Positions 21,175 through 33,889 of a stretch of 64,000 nucleotides of DNA are shown in pieces. Numbering within the stretch: the first letter of the stretch is position 1; each line of letters starts with the position of its first letter. The notes under the pieces were generated by a model. That model had not been told where the DNA came from and ran no database searches. It saw only the letters and a list, made by a program, of their open reading frames with translations. This stretch comes from Atriophallophorus winterbourni (Eukaryota > Platyhelminthes > Trematoda > Plagiorchiida > Microphallidae), in NCBI GenBank assembly GCA_013407085.1, contig JACCGJ010000663.1:62001-126000 (forward strand), in the 5' to 3' direction. The translations under genes and the position numbers were made by a program.

Positions 21175-22790
21175 ACTTGGAAGCGATTCTGTAAGATACG
21201 GAAACACGTAACGATTCTTGGAAGAGAAGATCGATTGCAGTTCCAATGGAATTTGCTTAATAGAATGGAAAATAATCCTAAGCTTCATTACACGATAGTA
21301 AATGAGCGATCAATAATCAAGCCAGACGTATTCTTTGTACAAACTCCTAATGGATTGACTCACTCCGCCCAAGATACCACCGATGCTTTAGCAACGTCTT
21401 ACTCACTTGTCTTATTCCTAAGCGTTGTATCCCATATCAAGTTTTACCGAATTCGCCACGTTTGAAATTTTTAACTGTAATGACTGTCAATAAATATATG
21501 GTTGGGCGGGAAATTTGTCAACTGAATGAAAATTTGTCCTCTGGCGCAGACAAAATTAACCCGTCTTACTTCGCAGGTGTCACATTGCTTTGACTGCTCC
21601 TCTCAGCCTACATGAAGGAAAAATACCACATTAGAAATCTGGGATGCTAACTCTTATTTATAAAGCAAAATATAGACCGGTAACGCTACTTCCAGTGATC
21701 TCCTAATTAATGGAACGCATTGTGACTGCGCGCATAAGAGAACATTTTGAAAACCAAAATATTTTGATCGCAGAACAACACGGTTTTCGAAGAAAGCGTT
21801 GCTGTTTATCTAACCTTGCAATGTTCGAGGATTAGACCAAGGCACTAGACGAAGGTACATGCTTGCTACATCGATATTTCCAAAGCTTTTGATAGAGTCA
21901 ACCATGATATTCTAATTAAAAATCTTGAAGATTATGGAATAACGGGAATGTTGCTCAATTGGATATGGGACTGATAGACGCGTCCAAGTTTGCGTTGGCA
22001 GCACCTACTTTAGAAGAATAGAATTCACAAGTGGAGTTCCGCAGTGCTCGGTGCTTGGACGTCTATTCTTGGTGTATATTAACGATATAGTAGAGGATAT
22101 GAGATGTAACTTGATACGGTTTGCTGATGATATTAAAATATGGAAACGTGTCAGGTATGTTAATTACTGTATGGCATTACAACTGAGTCTGTGCACCTTA
22201 TTTCGTTGGTCCCATGCAGATGATTTGCCACTTAGCCCTGCGAAATGTGAAACGCTGTGGCTTGGAAAATCTTTCTGTACAACACGTATTAGCTTGGCAC
22301 GCAAGATCTCGTCTGGACCACCGCAGAAAAAGATCTCGGTATTTGGGTGTCGTTTAACCTTAAGCCTGGACATCATTGCCGGATAGTGTACAATAAAGCC
22401 TGCCGCATCTTGAGTCCTCTAAAAAGGATATTCTGGATTTTCACGCTCGAAGCCTTACCCCGGTTAATAATAATACGTATGCACGTCCTGTTATGGAATA
22501 TTCCATCCAAGCCTGGGAACCGTGGCTGAGGAAGGATATCGAACTACTTGACAGGATTTATCATCGTGTGACAAAGTCGGTCTCCCATTACAGAAATTTG
22601 CCTTTCAAAGGGCGAATGTTAAAGCTAAATCTGCATGATTTTACTCAACGAAAGATACGGAGTGACATCCTGTTAGCATTCAAAATCTTGCATACGGAAA
22701 ACCATCCCCTAAAACATTTCCGAAAGCCCAGTGGTCTTTATCGAACACGAAAACATTCAGTCTTCAAGCATTCCGCTTTCTTGACCTGAT
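21175..22790 (+). pseudogene. CR1-like LINE copy 1: ORF2 reverse transcriptase
   Basis: Successive frames give the pre-RT region (LLNRMENNPKLHYTIVNERS), RT motifs (IAEQHGFRR; YIDISKAFDRVNHDI) and palm residues (SGVPQCSVLGRLFLVYINDI at 22033-22093; FADDIKIW at 22119-22142). The C-terminal region (AWEPWLRKDIELLDRIYHR) follows, up to 22790. Several frameshifts and stops show it is dead. The C-terminal region is shared with the copies at 36126, 38347 and 24220. Confidence 0.88.
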
Positions 22791-23030
22791 ATTAGTCCTA
22801 AGAATTTGTTTCACTTTGAACATTTTACCTGAATAAATCACACGCTCAGAATCTGTTGGGTTTTTGCTTCTACAGTAGATGAGTATATGACGAACCATGC
22901 GTTATGTGACTCTCCTTATTGATTTTAGAGAGATTTTATATTTTCACTCCATATACCTCGTCATCCTATGGTTATTGTTAAGCGTACTACTTTTTCTACC
23001 ATAAAACTTTCTGAGTTCTGAGTCCTCATG
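22791..23030 (+). repeat. CR1-like LINE 3' untranslated end and tail
   Basis: This segment recurs after the ORF2 ends at 39100-39295 (plus), in inverted form at 35920-36125, and alone at 32455-32765. It ends in a short microsatellite-like tail (TTCTGAGTTCTGAGT), the tail type of CR1-like elements. Confidence 0.8.
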
Positions 23031-23925
23031 AGCTTACCGCCAGAAATGGTTTCCTCTTATAACGAAATGATATTCAAACCACCGTTACGATCTCTCATGT
23101 GAAATAATACTGTGTTGGCCCCAGTTCACTGAAATCCCTTAGTGCTTCGTTCTTACACATGCACACACACCTAGACAATAAATTACTCAAACTTCTAATG
23201 TTAATAACGACGAAACTGGCCATGCATTTTTTCCATATTCCTACACTGGTATTTATATGTAGATACTGAACTTTAATCAATGAAACAAACGTTCATTTTG
23301 ACGAGGATTGGAACTCAATTGAGTTCGAGAGTGATGTGAATTCTTGATTTTATGGTTTAATCCATAGTCACAATACACCCAAAGAACAAAGTGAGCATTC
23401 AAACTAGACTACGTTGTCTCCAGCTTGTTTGTTAGCTCTTCTAGCGGCTTCAGTCTCTCATTTGACGAAACGGGTTCTGTCAGAGCTGGACGCAGGATGC
23501 GGAGTCGCCCATTTTTCATTCAATGATGCCTTATCCAGAAAACTTTTGATCCCTGGCTTGCTTCTTCATGAATGATTTTTCTCATTTAAATTGAGTCAAA
23601 TAATCTTCAGAATACCTGTTGTTCCATTATATAAATTCGTTTCTGCACAAACGTGAATTTATACTTTGTGGTGCTGTAACCTCTGAGATCTGTAGCTAAT
23701 CAAAATGAAATATGTGAACTAACTTTATGGAATTTCAGAAATAGAGATGAGTTTATCATAAAAACCGCTGTACTTAATCAAAAATCGGGAATAAAAATTT
23801 TCTGGTGAAAAAACCTATCGTTTTATATGACAGCTATAAATAGAGACAGAGAATGCAATCAAAATTCCATTGAGGTGTTTGGTTTGTGTGGGTTAATATT
23901 GGTTCAATATTCATGGCTGATAGTG
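23031..23925. other. No recognised feature
   Basis: AT-rich sequence between two LINE copies. No motif, tandem repeat or splice-supported exon was seen. Confidence 0.45.
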
Positions 23926-23929
23926 GCGT

Positions 23930-24465
23930 GCTCTTATTTAAAAACATCCAGTTTCGATTTCAAATAACGGATCGTCGTAGCGTTCACAATATCTTGTGAT
24001 AGTGAATTCCACAGAAAGCAAATACGCACCGAGAAGAAATGACGTCTATAATCGAGTCTTGATTGTTATATTACGAGACAACTTGAGCGACTCCGTGTAT
24101 TCTTAGGGGAATTAACTTTTTTTAAATTGCGGAGAGGGTAATTTTCCATCCGCAGTATTTTACATGTTAAGATCATGTCGCTCCTTACTTCCCTTTGTGT
24201 AAAATCAGTCGATCCCAGCCTAGCCATTTCGCTCTTCGGTTGGGATTGTTGCCATCCCATCAACTAGCTTCGTCGCTCGGTGGTAAATTTTACCCAACAA
24301 TTCAATGTCTTTACGCAGCCACGGTGCCCAAACTGGAATCATGTATTCTATCATCGGATGGATGTAAGTTTTTAAAATGCGAGGGAGCGTTTTACGAGAA
24401 AATCGCCCAAATATTCTGCTCAGCATTCCCAAGATACCGCTTGCCCTGTTGAAGACTGCGGCGTA
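23930..24465 (-). pseudogene. CR1-like LINE copy 2: 3' end of ORF2
   Basis: Minus-strand frames read NRASGILGMLSRIFGRF, then PVWAPWLRKDIELLGKIYHR (near 24300). After a frameshift comes DFTQREVRSDMILTCKILR, and finally RRHFFSVRICFLWNSL (24000-24060), the usual C-terminus of such LINEs. The copy is 5' truncated and frameshifted. It is a different subfamily from copy 1: the final segment is preserved here but absent from copy 1. Confidence 0.85.
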
Positions 24466-26434
24466 AATATAATCTATATGCCGTCAATACTGTGACCAAC
24501 GTATGGGCGTTCATTGATTTAGGGAACGCGATGAAACACAAGTAAGAAAGTGGAAAAAATATAATTTAGCGGACGAAATTAATTATGTTTCTGAATCGTC
24601 ATGCAGCTAAGAAATTTACCCTTAACGTTAACAGAGTATCCACATTTTTATGCACTACGCATTGTCGCACACTGTGTGACCAGTTCTTTGCTGTTTGTGT
24701 TTATCATACAGAAACAATACGATCAGGGTTCACTCGTCGTAAAACAGTGGAGAAATATAAAGTCCCTTTACAAACGATTTTCATGCAGACGATTTAAACT
24801 TATTAGTTTGAACCTAATATCCGTATTTGCATGTACTCCGGTCGCACACCGTATGACAAGTTTCGCGGTGTCTCAGTGTAATCTAAATTCGTGTGTTACA
24901 ACAGCACTCACGCAAAACACGTTTAGCAATTTTTGACCGCAAGAGTTGTGAAAAACGCTCAGCTGATCGAGCCATTGACCTCGCGCACAATTCACGAACG
25001 CCTCATTGACCCAGGCACTTGAAAGAGCACGACTAAAAGTCAACCACAACATAACGTGACAATGACAGCGCGTGATAATATTGCAGACTTTATTCAATGA
25101 AAAGCAACGATCACAAAATTTGTCGATAGTCAACTTTAATTTTCATGTTGCTATAGCATTTTGGTAGTACAAATCGAGCTCGGTAGCGATAAAAGCTTGC
25201 GTATTTGGTCCCTCGTCATTGTGTATTGAATGTTCATAGCGGTTTTTCAATGTTTGAATAGCAACAGTCTCATATATTGTCAGGAATTGTTACTATTTAG
25301 ATGAGTTTAAGAAGTTTGGTAATGGTCGCGTATGCTACCGATTTCGATCACAACCGCTTGGCATTCAAAAATCCACATCCAAGAAGTTAGTGTAGTTCAA
25401 ATAAGGCTGACCTCCATTTAAGGAAGCGTTATCCATCGTATAGCATCGAATGTAATTTAAAAAAATATAAAAAAACAACTCAGTAAATCTTCTAATGTTT
25501 GTGTAGCTTGGTTTATGTACTACGGCGCCCAGCGAATCTACAGTTCAAGAAGGTAAAATAAACCTTTAACATCAAATGTCTCGAAAATATTTATATAAAT
25601 CAAACGTCACAGATAAGCGAACAGGATTAACTTAAAATTTAAGTTGTTCCATTGAAAGTGAACTTGATTCTATAATGGCCAAAGATACAGAAAACACATT
25701 TGGTGAATATCTTGGGATAATGACCTAGTGTTGTTTTAAATTTTGACAGCATTGTTTCATGCCATAGTGTGGCTTGTAGCGTGCCAGAGCTTGTTGCAAT
25801 ATGCCTTAGGAACATTTTATATGTATACGATGAAGCACCGAGTTGGCCACGTTTCCAACAGTGGGAATTAGACCCCGGACCGTCCGATCGAAAGTCGAGA
25901 GATCCACGCAAGTCTCCATGATTTTCGAAGTGATGAAAGGTCAAAAACCAATTTTATCGAACGCGTTATTATGGTCCGAATTGCAATATCACTAGAGTTG
26001 TAGTGTTTTCCTCGAAATGCCCCATCCGAGACTACATGAGAATGACTATTAATTTATTTGCAGGTTGGAGTCAGTATCGTGGTTGCATTGTAAGGCTTGA
26101 AGTTAAATGCTCAAATTAGTTCTTTTGCTCTAATTGGTTATCACTGAACACCGTACTTATGGTCAAATTTAGTTCGTTCGTTTGGAAATCAATACAATAA
26201 AATAAAAATTCTTCATTGCCACCACTACTGCCTGACGTTAGCTACTCGTCAAACAAAACGTGTTGTTGAGAGCATTTAGGGACAAATGATCAAATAATTT
26301 GAACCTGGTTAAGTCCAACAATCCATATAATATATGGTGGCCTTAGCTTTAGAGTAAGATGGTAAACGATTATTCCCTAATTTAAGAGCATTAATTTTAT
26401 TTACAGAAGAATTTTCAAATTTATTGATGCATAA
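24466..26434. other. No gene; weak internal duplication
   Basis: No gene recognised. Two stretches near 24620-24690 and 24796-24870 share a diverged pattern (TCC, then A/G TATTT, then CGCACAC, GTGTGACCAG or GTATGACAAG), suggesting an old duplication of about 180 bases. ORFs of up to 111 residues here have no recognisable domain. Confidence 0.4.
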
Positions 26435-26702
26435 ATGAGTGAGTAAGTGAGTAAGTAAGTGAGTGAGTGAGTGAGTGAGTGAATGAGTGAGTGAGTGAGT
26501 GAGTGATGGAGTGAGTGAGAAATTGAATGAGTGCGTGAGTGAGTGAGTGAGTGAGTGAGTGAATGAGTGAGTGAGTGAGTGAGTGAGTGAGTGAGTGAGT
26601 GAGTGAGTGAGTGAGTGAGTGAGTGAGTGAGTGAGTGAGTGAATAAGTGAGTGAGTGAGTGAGTGAGTGAGTGAATGTGTGTGTGAGTGAGTGAGTGAGT
26701 GG
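26435..26702. repeat. (GTGA)n tetranucleotide microsatellite
   Basis: About 268 bases of GTGA units with scattered variants (GTAA, GAAT, GTGT), the longest clean run spanning 26560-26640. The array is open in several frames but has no coding features. It should be length-variable and prone to assembly error. Confidence 0.97.
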
Positions 26703-26840
26703 TTGTTTGGTTGACTGATTGATAGAGTGTGAGTATATTATTTAGATATTTACTTATTAGTTACATGGTACGTGTTAATGAAAGTGTTGGTGAGTGAACA
26801 TTTTGTCAATTCGAAAGACTAATAGAAGTTACCTTAATGA

Positions 26841-27075
26841 ATTGGCCTGGTGGTACAGCTGATTTCACGTTCGACTCATAATTGGGCGGCTTATGTTCGA
26901 ATTCCGCTACGCTAGAAATTTAGAAAAATTTGCCCAGTCACAAACCTTGCTACACCCAGGAGAAATGGTCACCAAATATATTGCGGGAAATAACTATGAC
27001 AGCCTAGTACCCTGTCCATTAGGTGAAGTGCTAAAGCAACTGGAGCTAAGCACCAGTCCTATGGCATAAAAGGGT
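26841..27075 (+). repeat. tRNA-derived SINE
   Basis: The first 65 bases look like a decayed tRNA. An A-box-like TGGTACAGCTG lies at 26850-26860 and a B box GTTCGAATTCC at 26895-26905, 35 bases apart, with CTCATAA in the anticodon-loop position. The acceptor stem is not closed, and an unrelated roughly 170-base body follows. That is the layout of a SINE transcribed by RNA polymerase III through its internal promoter. Only one clear copy was found in the window. Confidence 0.7.
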
Positions 27076-30000
27076 CTCATTATAAATGAAAAACCTTCGT
27101 TAAGCTTTATCCCTACGCAGCAACAAATGCTCATAAGTCTAAAGTTTCCGATATTGTAACGTTTGCAAATTTTATGGGTGAATTATTGTGGCATAAAACA
27201 AAGTTACGTCAAAAAGAGTTGCGGCAAACATTTCAAAAATATTTCAAGGTTTAGGGGAGAGAGCAAATATTTTCACAATAAAATAGAGTGAACCTTTACA
27301 CTGGTTGATTCTTTACCAAGCGGACGTGTTTTCCTATTATATGACGAAAAAATGAACACAACTTCTATATTTAATTTCAATATTCTAATGAAATGATGCG
27401 ATCAACCGACTAGGGAAGCGTGTGACCTATTAAACTTAGTTTTTTCTCATGCCTTGTATGGCCGAATTCTGGTCTGTTTGCTTGAATAGTTTTGTGTGTT
27501 TAAACTTATGTCAGTAGATAGATATCATCCCTCTGAATGCCAAAAGACTAGGATATAATTCATGCCCATCATTCGTGAAGTATACTTCTCGGGACCAAGT
27601 GGTTGAAATCACTATCTAAACAGTGATTTCTGGTTGTACATTATCAAAACGCGTTAAAGCATCAGTATAGTTGTATTTGCCTTTCGGCACACAGCTGATT
27701 GATGATTGGAAATTATTAACACAAACACAAAAGGATTTTCGCAATAAACCAGCAGAATATGTACTTCGCTTACGCATATCTGAAACACACTTGTATACAA
27801 TTAAACGATTCGTATTTTATCTCAGTCTTCGGGAAAATGGCGAATTTATTTTTGCTGAAGCGAAACCAAGATTGTCCTTTCCTACAGATGATTGAATTTT
27901 GAGTTTTATGTTGTTGGAGATATTAAACAACGGATGTTTCCGTTTTTGATGACAATATATATTGTTTTAAAGTCTTTCAAGAGCTTCATGCTATCTTGGT
28001 CACCTACGAACACAGCCATACTAAGTACATGGGATTGAGAATAGCATTTCCATAGTTCAGTAAAACACGTAAGAAGTATCGAGCGTTTGTCGATTTGGCT
28101 ATTTTATCCATGTGCTGACAGAAATATTGATTTTTCTGCCAGTTTTTGCAGCTTTCGGTGTTGTGGAGTCCTGTAACGCAGTGAGGCATGGTTTGCTCAT
28201 GTGAGTTGTTTGGTAGTGGTGTAGCTATTTCGTTGGAAACATACGTTGGCACATCGGCACATTCCGACTACGTTAACTTAAATGGTTGTGATTTGGCTAC
28301 GATCGATAAAGGCCATACAAAATCATTCGACTTTTTGACCTACGGAGTTGAATCCGATGAAAACCACGTTCTACGTTCGTAGTAATAGATTTTTTTAATA
28401 ATACTGATGTATAATTTCTTTTTTTCGCATCGGTAATCATTTATTTTTATGTATAAAGAGATATGCATTGCGCAAATACGTGTTTATTGTTATCGTGTTT
28501 TCAAGGTTTAGGTTAACGATGAACCTTGGTAATTTACGGATGTATGATAAGTCAAGTACTAACAAATTAAACAACGTAAGTCCATTTCAAGGTTAATTCA
28601 GTACGGTTATCTGCTATGCTTAGCGGTGTATTCACATACAAATGAACTACGCAGTATTGTCAATCGTATATTCCGCACTCAACCCGCAATCATCAAGTGG
28701 AATCAAGTTCACAGCCCGCAGAATAACAGCACCATGCTGTCATTCGTAAATGTTATACCAATTACGTTTTGATTATAGTAGTATTCAAATTACCGGCTAA
28801 TTCAAGTTTCGCGGTACCAGGCTGAAAAGCAATTGGCTCTGCAATGAATCTTGTGATGGAAATGTTGATACCAAATTATGTGTCCAAAATGTATACTGAC
28901 CAATAGCGCTGATTGGTATAAAGCAGAGTAATTTTTGTTAGCCGGTATGTTGGAGCAACCGCGAGATTAAGATGCATGTACACGTTAACATTTAAGTTAA
29001 ATATGGCTTAACTGGATGAGTCTAGTGGAAGCGAAATCTGAAGGAATCAGACACAAACTGGGTGTGAATACCTGCAACACTTTTGTTTTGAGTGTGATTT
29101 CACGCTAGAAATCGTCTCTTGCTAGGAGTTCGCCGTCGGAAAAGCTTCTCCAGAAGGTAGTAAATAACATTGGCTCGCAATCTAGCTTTCGTGAGAGTCC
29201 TTGGGTACATTCGTATAAATTGTTTCGTCTATCACGAATGTTGTAAACTGTCAGAAAACGTATGAGCTTGGTTAAAATAAATTCGAGAAACAAAATATGT
29301 TTGGAAGCCTTGGGGCACGGACATGAGAAGTGTATTTTTGTAACAGATACAAGATTTACTTCTTCGTGGTTTCAGATTGTCACGCAAAGTTGATACCTCC
29401 CAAATATACGGTCTGATTGCATAGTGCCGATGTGCCGTACCCAGAAACGGCACACCGATTCCGCTATACACTACATTAAATAAAATTACAGCCTGGTCGT
29501 AAGTGAGGATTTTGTCTCGTACATCACGTAAAATTGATGGAACTTGTCTTTGTCAAAGTTCGGAACAACGGTCGCGATGCTTTATGCACTAATCTTCCAT
29601 ACAGTAGTTTTAAGTATACAAGCAGCTCTGTTTCAATTTATCTAATTGGAAAATATAAAAAAGTTTAAAAAACCTTCATCTTTTTCCTTCGAACGTTTCG
29701 ATAGAAAGGTTGAGTGGACGACATGGTAAAAGATCTTCGTGTTTGGGTGTGCAGACGTTTGTAACACAGTCTGCATTGCGAGACAGCCTCTAATTTGCTT
29801 AGTCGGGCGATTTTTCGGATGTTTCCGACATATCTCATTGACTAATATCTACAATACTTACATTCAAGATTCAAGATTCAAGAATTTATGGTATAAAAAG
29901 CTTGTAGCTATACAACAACACAGGATATTCGTATAAAGACAATACATGTATATGCATAAATACGGTGGTGGATTATACAGCATAGGCTTGTGCACCATGG

Positions 30001-30089
30001 TTGGAAAAGTGCATTGCCATAATCGAGTGGATTTATCATAAAGCAAACAAAATATTTGTTACATTTTACCCCATACCCATTAAAAAGTG
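27076..30089. other. No recognised gene
   Basis: Roughly 3 kb of AT-rich DNA. Only short open frames of random appearance occur. Around 29865-29940 a small repeat, ATTCAAGATTCAAGATTCAAG followed by about 55 bases, matches 36565-36645. Both look like minus-strand tails of 5'-truncated LINEs. Confidence 0.5.
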
Positions 30090-30094
30090 ATGCT

Positions 30095-30589
30095 CACAAC
30101 CCTGACCGGATGATCCCGAAAAGAAAACAAAGCGCATCGGGCTGCTTGTGTACGGTTCGCCACAAGTCGGTAAGTCCTAAGGCGAGGTCTGTTACGTGTT
30201 GCGCTTGTTTTTTTTGAAAGTGCATGCAAAATGCGACAAATCGCTGACTTCGGATTTGATAGCGATAATTAATGGAAATCATTTTCCCGGTGTTTGTTAC
30301 GTTTGTCTGGTTCGCAAGGCCAAAGAGACAAGGTCAGTTATGAAGGCGAAAATCCTTGAGAATGAAATCGAGACGCGTCTAAATGGACTGGAATCCAGTA
30401 CAAAAACTGAATGAATCAATAACAACGCCATAAAGGCACCATTGTTGACCGACTTAGAAGTTACTGCTAAAGAGCCGATAGAAAATCCATCTTGATCGAA
30501 CAGACCAACATTTGTCCAGATAACCGCTCAGATGGGGAATAAAACGGGTAAGTGTCCGCCGGGATCGGTGACTTTTCAAAAAGGGACTA
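30095..30589 (+). pseudogene. CR1-like LINE copy 3: N-terminal part of ORF1
   Basis: Frames here contain clustered Cys residues (GCLCTV at about 30147; SVTCCACFF at about 30189; then a Cys-rich stretch in another frame). The spacing is reminiscent of the N-terminal zinc finger of many CR1 ORF1 proteins. Frameshifts and stops prevent a firm reading. The better part of ORF1 follows directly. Confidence 0.45.
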
Positions 30590-31250
30590 AACAAAACCGT
30601 TTCTAAAAAGACCGTCTCAAATTATAAACCTTAGTGTTATATGTACCAGCGTGAGCAAGTCACAAGAAACGCTGTTCAGAGCTAAGCAAAAACATGATTT
30701 AGTTGATTTGTATAAAATTTGTAATCAGATTAGTCTGGTCGCAGTCACTCCCTCGTCAAAAGTTCGGCCGGAACGCCGACTGAATTGTCCTCACAAAGAT
30801 GATCCTCGCCTCTTAACAATAACACTGCAATCTGGGGAGGACGTGGTAAATCTACTTTTAAATGCTCACCTTCTAAGAGATGTTCCAGAGTCTACATGTC
30901 GTATCTATGCAGATCTACCATGGTGGGAGCAAAAGTCGTCAAAGAAATTTCCAAAAGAAAATAATCCAAGAAGTATTGTACTTCTGTGTGTTACAGATGA
31001 TGCTGCTGACGTACCTTCTCGAGAAAAATCTGAGCACGATCACAAACAGTGGAAATACCTCGCCGAAACAATAGGTATTAAGAAAGCCATACTTGTGGAT
31101 GCTTTTAGGATACCGCGGTCCGCCAACAATAAAGGGCAAGATCCTAGCCCTTTAAAGCTAACAGACTTGACAATCAAAATGACCGATAGTTTCAAAAGTG
31201 AATTTAAAGCTAATAGAGGAAACCAGAATACCGAATCATACAGGTACTAG
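30590..31250 (+). pseudogene. CR1-like LINE copy 3: ORF1 C-terminal part
   Basis: An open frame of about 220 residues with no ATG at its head, so it is the continuation of a frame broken upstream. Recognisable stretches are SVICTSVSKSQETLF, CRIYADLPWWEQK and a C-terminal DAFRIPRSANNKGQDPSPLK. The same blocks recur at 20213-20610 (plus) and 36987-37324 (minus). ORF1 of this LINE type is expected to bind the element's RNA. A stop at 31248 is followed at once by the end of the endonuclease domain. Confidence 0.75.
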
Positions 31251-33740
31251 GTTCAGTCCCTTTATACAACCATGTTCACGAATGCACTCGATGTTTTGAC
31301 CGCCCCTCCGTCTTGGATTTGGTGTTAATACCGGAAGAAAAATCCGTGGAAGCGATCGGATTCCAGGCTTTATTGGGTCTCAGTGCTTGTGCTAGAATAT
31401 GTTTGCATTACTCATCAATCGCTTGCTCTGAATGGGGTGGTTCGCCGGGTAGATAAATTAGCCCTGAGTAAATCGCACGTGCAGATTTCAGCATCGGCAG
31501 ACAGACCACATCAGTCCTGACTCGCAAAGGAACGAACATGTAGATTTTCTGACACTAAAGATTGACAAGAACTCGCAGATCTTTCCTAACATGAACTTCA
31601 CTTTGTTGTCCGTAGCAAAACAAAAAAGTAGATAGCGCTGAAGCGAGCAGCGTGGATGCAGAATAAAGCCAACAATACTTCTACTTCTTGCCAACATTTC
31701 CGTATGGTACGCAACAAAGTGACTTCACTTATTCGAGAGGATAAGGAATCGTGCCAATTAATGCTGCTGTCAAAAATGGAACGCAACCCTAAGTTACTGT
31801 ACAAAATCATGAACGCGAAAGCAAAAGTCAAACCATGTATTTTTGCCGTCCAGAATGGTGAAAAACTCACTGAAGTAGCGTTGAAAACCGCAAATGCTCT
31901 GGCAATTTACTATTCTAAAGTGTTCGTGCCAAAGGTTTTAGTGGAACGTTGTTAGTATTCAATCGATTTAGGAATCGAAACATTGGGCGAAATTTTGATA
32001 AATCCAGAGATTGTCTCAAATCAGTTGCTCAAACTAAATGTAAGAAAATCCCCTGGTGCGGATGGCATAACACCGGATGTGCTCAGGTTCTGTCATTGTC
32101 AGCTTTGTGAACTGCTTTCTGGGCTGTTTAACCAGCTTAAGGGAGTGGTACCGAAAGATTGGAAGTCCGGTGTGATTACACCTATCTTCAAAGGAGGCTG
32201 CCGATATGACGCTGCAAATAATCGTCCCGTCACACTATTACTGGTTATTGGTAAGGTTATGGAAGTATAGTCTCTGAAATAATGGTTGCACACTTTAAAT
32301 TGCGTAATTTGTTTTTGCCAGCACAGTATGCTTAACGAAGCTACTCATACCGATAGACGACTGGACGAAGTAGTTGGATAGAAGTTCTTGCATTCACGTC
32401 TGTTACTCAGACATTTCTAAAGCGTTTGACAGAATCAATCATTATTTGCTTCTTTAAAAACTTATACGTTCACAATCTTTAAGCATTCCGCATTCTCGGT
32501 TGGATATTCGTCGTATTTTTTTCTCCGTAAAAATTTGTTTCACTTGGGACATTTTGCCTGAAGAAATAACGCGCATGAAATCTGTTGCGATTTTCGCTTC
32601 TAAACTCCATGATTATATGACAAACCGTGCGGTATGTGACTGTCGCTATTGATTTTTGAGAGGTTTTATATTTCTACTTCATGTACCTGGTCATCATACG
32701 GTTATTGTTAAGCTTACTGCTTTTTCTACCATAAAACTTTCTGTGTTCTAAGTTCTGAGTTTAAGAATATGTGAACCACTCCACTCATGATTGTGCGACG
32801 ACCATTCACGTCGCCACACCCAAGTTAAAATGAATGGAGTGCTATCTTAAAAGTTCAAAACCACTAGCGGAGTCCCACAAGAATCCCTTCTACGCCCGCT
32901 CTCCTTTCTATTATACATAAACCATTTACCCCCCTCATATCATCCAAAATGGTCTGTTCGCGGATGATATGAAACTTTGGACGGCAATCAGTTCTGCAGA
33001 TGATTGTGAGAAACTGAAAATGGATTTAGACAACGTGTCAAATTGGGTAACCATACATGATATGGCATTCAACATACGGAAAAGTAAGATGCTCCAGCTT
33101 GGCAAGAATGTTCCTTAGTCATATCGATTGGGAACTGAAAACTTGACATGGAGCTCGATGGAAAAAGATCTTGGAGTGTGGATTAGTGGAAACCTGAAGA
33201 GCATGATGCAATGCCTGAATATATATCGACAGGCAAACAGATAGTTAGGTATCTTTCGTAGAATATTTGGAATATTCTCGCTGGTAACGTTACCAAGGAT
33301 AATAAATGTCTACCTTCGCCGTACGATGGAGCATGCGGTAGGGATCTGGGCTCCTTGGCTAAGAAAAGATCATGCTCTCTTAGATAAAGTCTATCACAGG
33401 TCAACGAAGTTAGTGATGGGTCTTCACAATATTCAGTGCACCGAAAGATTGCGACGTCTGGGTCTAAGCGACTTTACCCAAAAGTGGATATGTCGCGATA
33501 TTATGCTGACCTTTAGAATTGTGTCTGCCTAAGGACATCCACTAAAACTCTTGCTTGTTGTTTGTGATGAGCTAGTGACACGCTGACATACCTTATCCAA
33601 CTTCTCGTATTGATTGTCGGCGCCATTTTTCGCCATACGTGCTATATTTCTTTGGAATTCCCTACCCCATCCTGTGGTGGACTCTCCTTGCTTGGCGATC
33701 TTTAACGAAAAATTGGACTTACACATGTAAAAGAACATCA
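31251..33740 (+). pseudogene. CR1-like LINE copy 3: ORF2 (endonuclease end and reverse transcriptase)
   Basis: Starts with the last part of an APE-type endonuclease (LYNHVHECTRC, then PSVLDLVLIPEEKSVEAIGF). A pre-RT region follows (NPKLLYKIMNAKAKVKPC). The RT has LNVRKSPGADGITPDVLR at about 32037, VPQESLLRPLSFLLYIN near 32875 and FADDMKLW at 32957. The C-terminal part has WAPWLRKDHALLDKVYHR and ends with LWNSLPHPVVDSP near 33650. It carries many stops and shifts, and a separate LINE tail is inserted at 32455-32765. The N-terminal endonuclease is missing. Confidence 0.88.
32455..32765 (+). mobile_element. LINE 3' fragment inserted into LINE copy 3
   Basis: The segment matches the 3' end and tail at 39000-39300 and 22745-23030 (CATTCCGC, then GGATATTCGTCG, ending TTCTAAGTTCTGAGT). 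It interrupts the RT of copy 3 between FDRINH (32428) and the continuation at about 32766. It is a heavily 5'-truncated insertion of one CR1-like subfamily into another, and is therefore younger than copy 3. Confidence 0.75.
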
Positions 33741-33870
33741 TTCGTGAGCCTTACATTTGATATTCTCTATTGCTTTTATACTATTTCTCACATTTTTATT
33801 CATACCGTAATCTTGTGATGTTGTAAAGTATTAACTTTTTCAACCGTAAATCCTTGAATCCTTGAATACT
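33741..33870 (+). repeat. 3' untranslated end and tail of LINE copy 3
   Basis: AT-rich tail ending in AATCCTTGAATCCTTGAATAC, a heptamer-octamer tail distinct from the TTCTGAGT tail of the subfamily at 23030 and 39290. Confidence 0.65.
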
Positions 33871-33889
33871 TTTTAGTTTTGTACGGCGG

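Noticed and set aside
26435..26702. CRISPR-like or satellite reading of the GTGA array
   Set aside because: There are no spacers; it is a plain tetranucleotide microsatellite with point variants.
26841..26915. Functional tRNA gene
   Set aside because: The acceptor and D stems do not close and a long unrelated body follows, so a SINE is the better reading.
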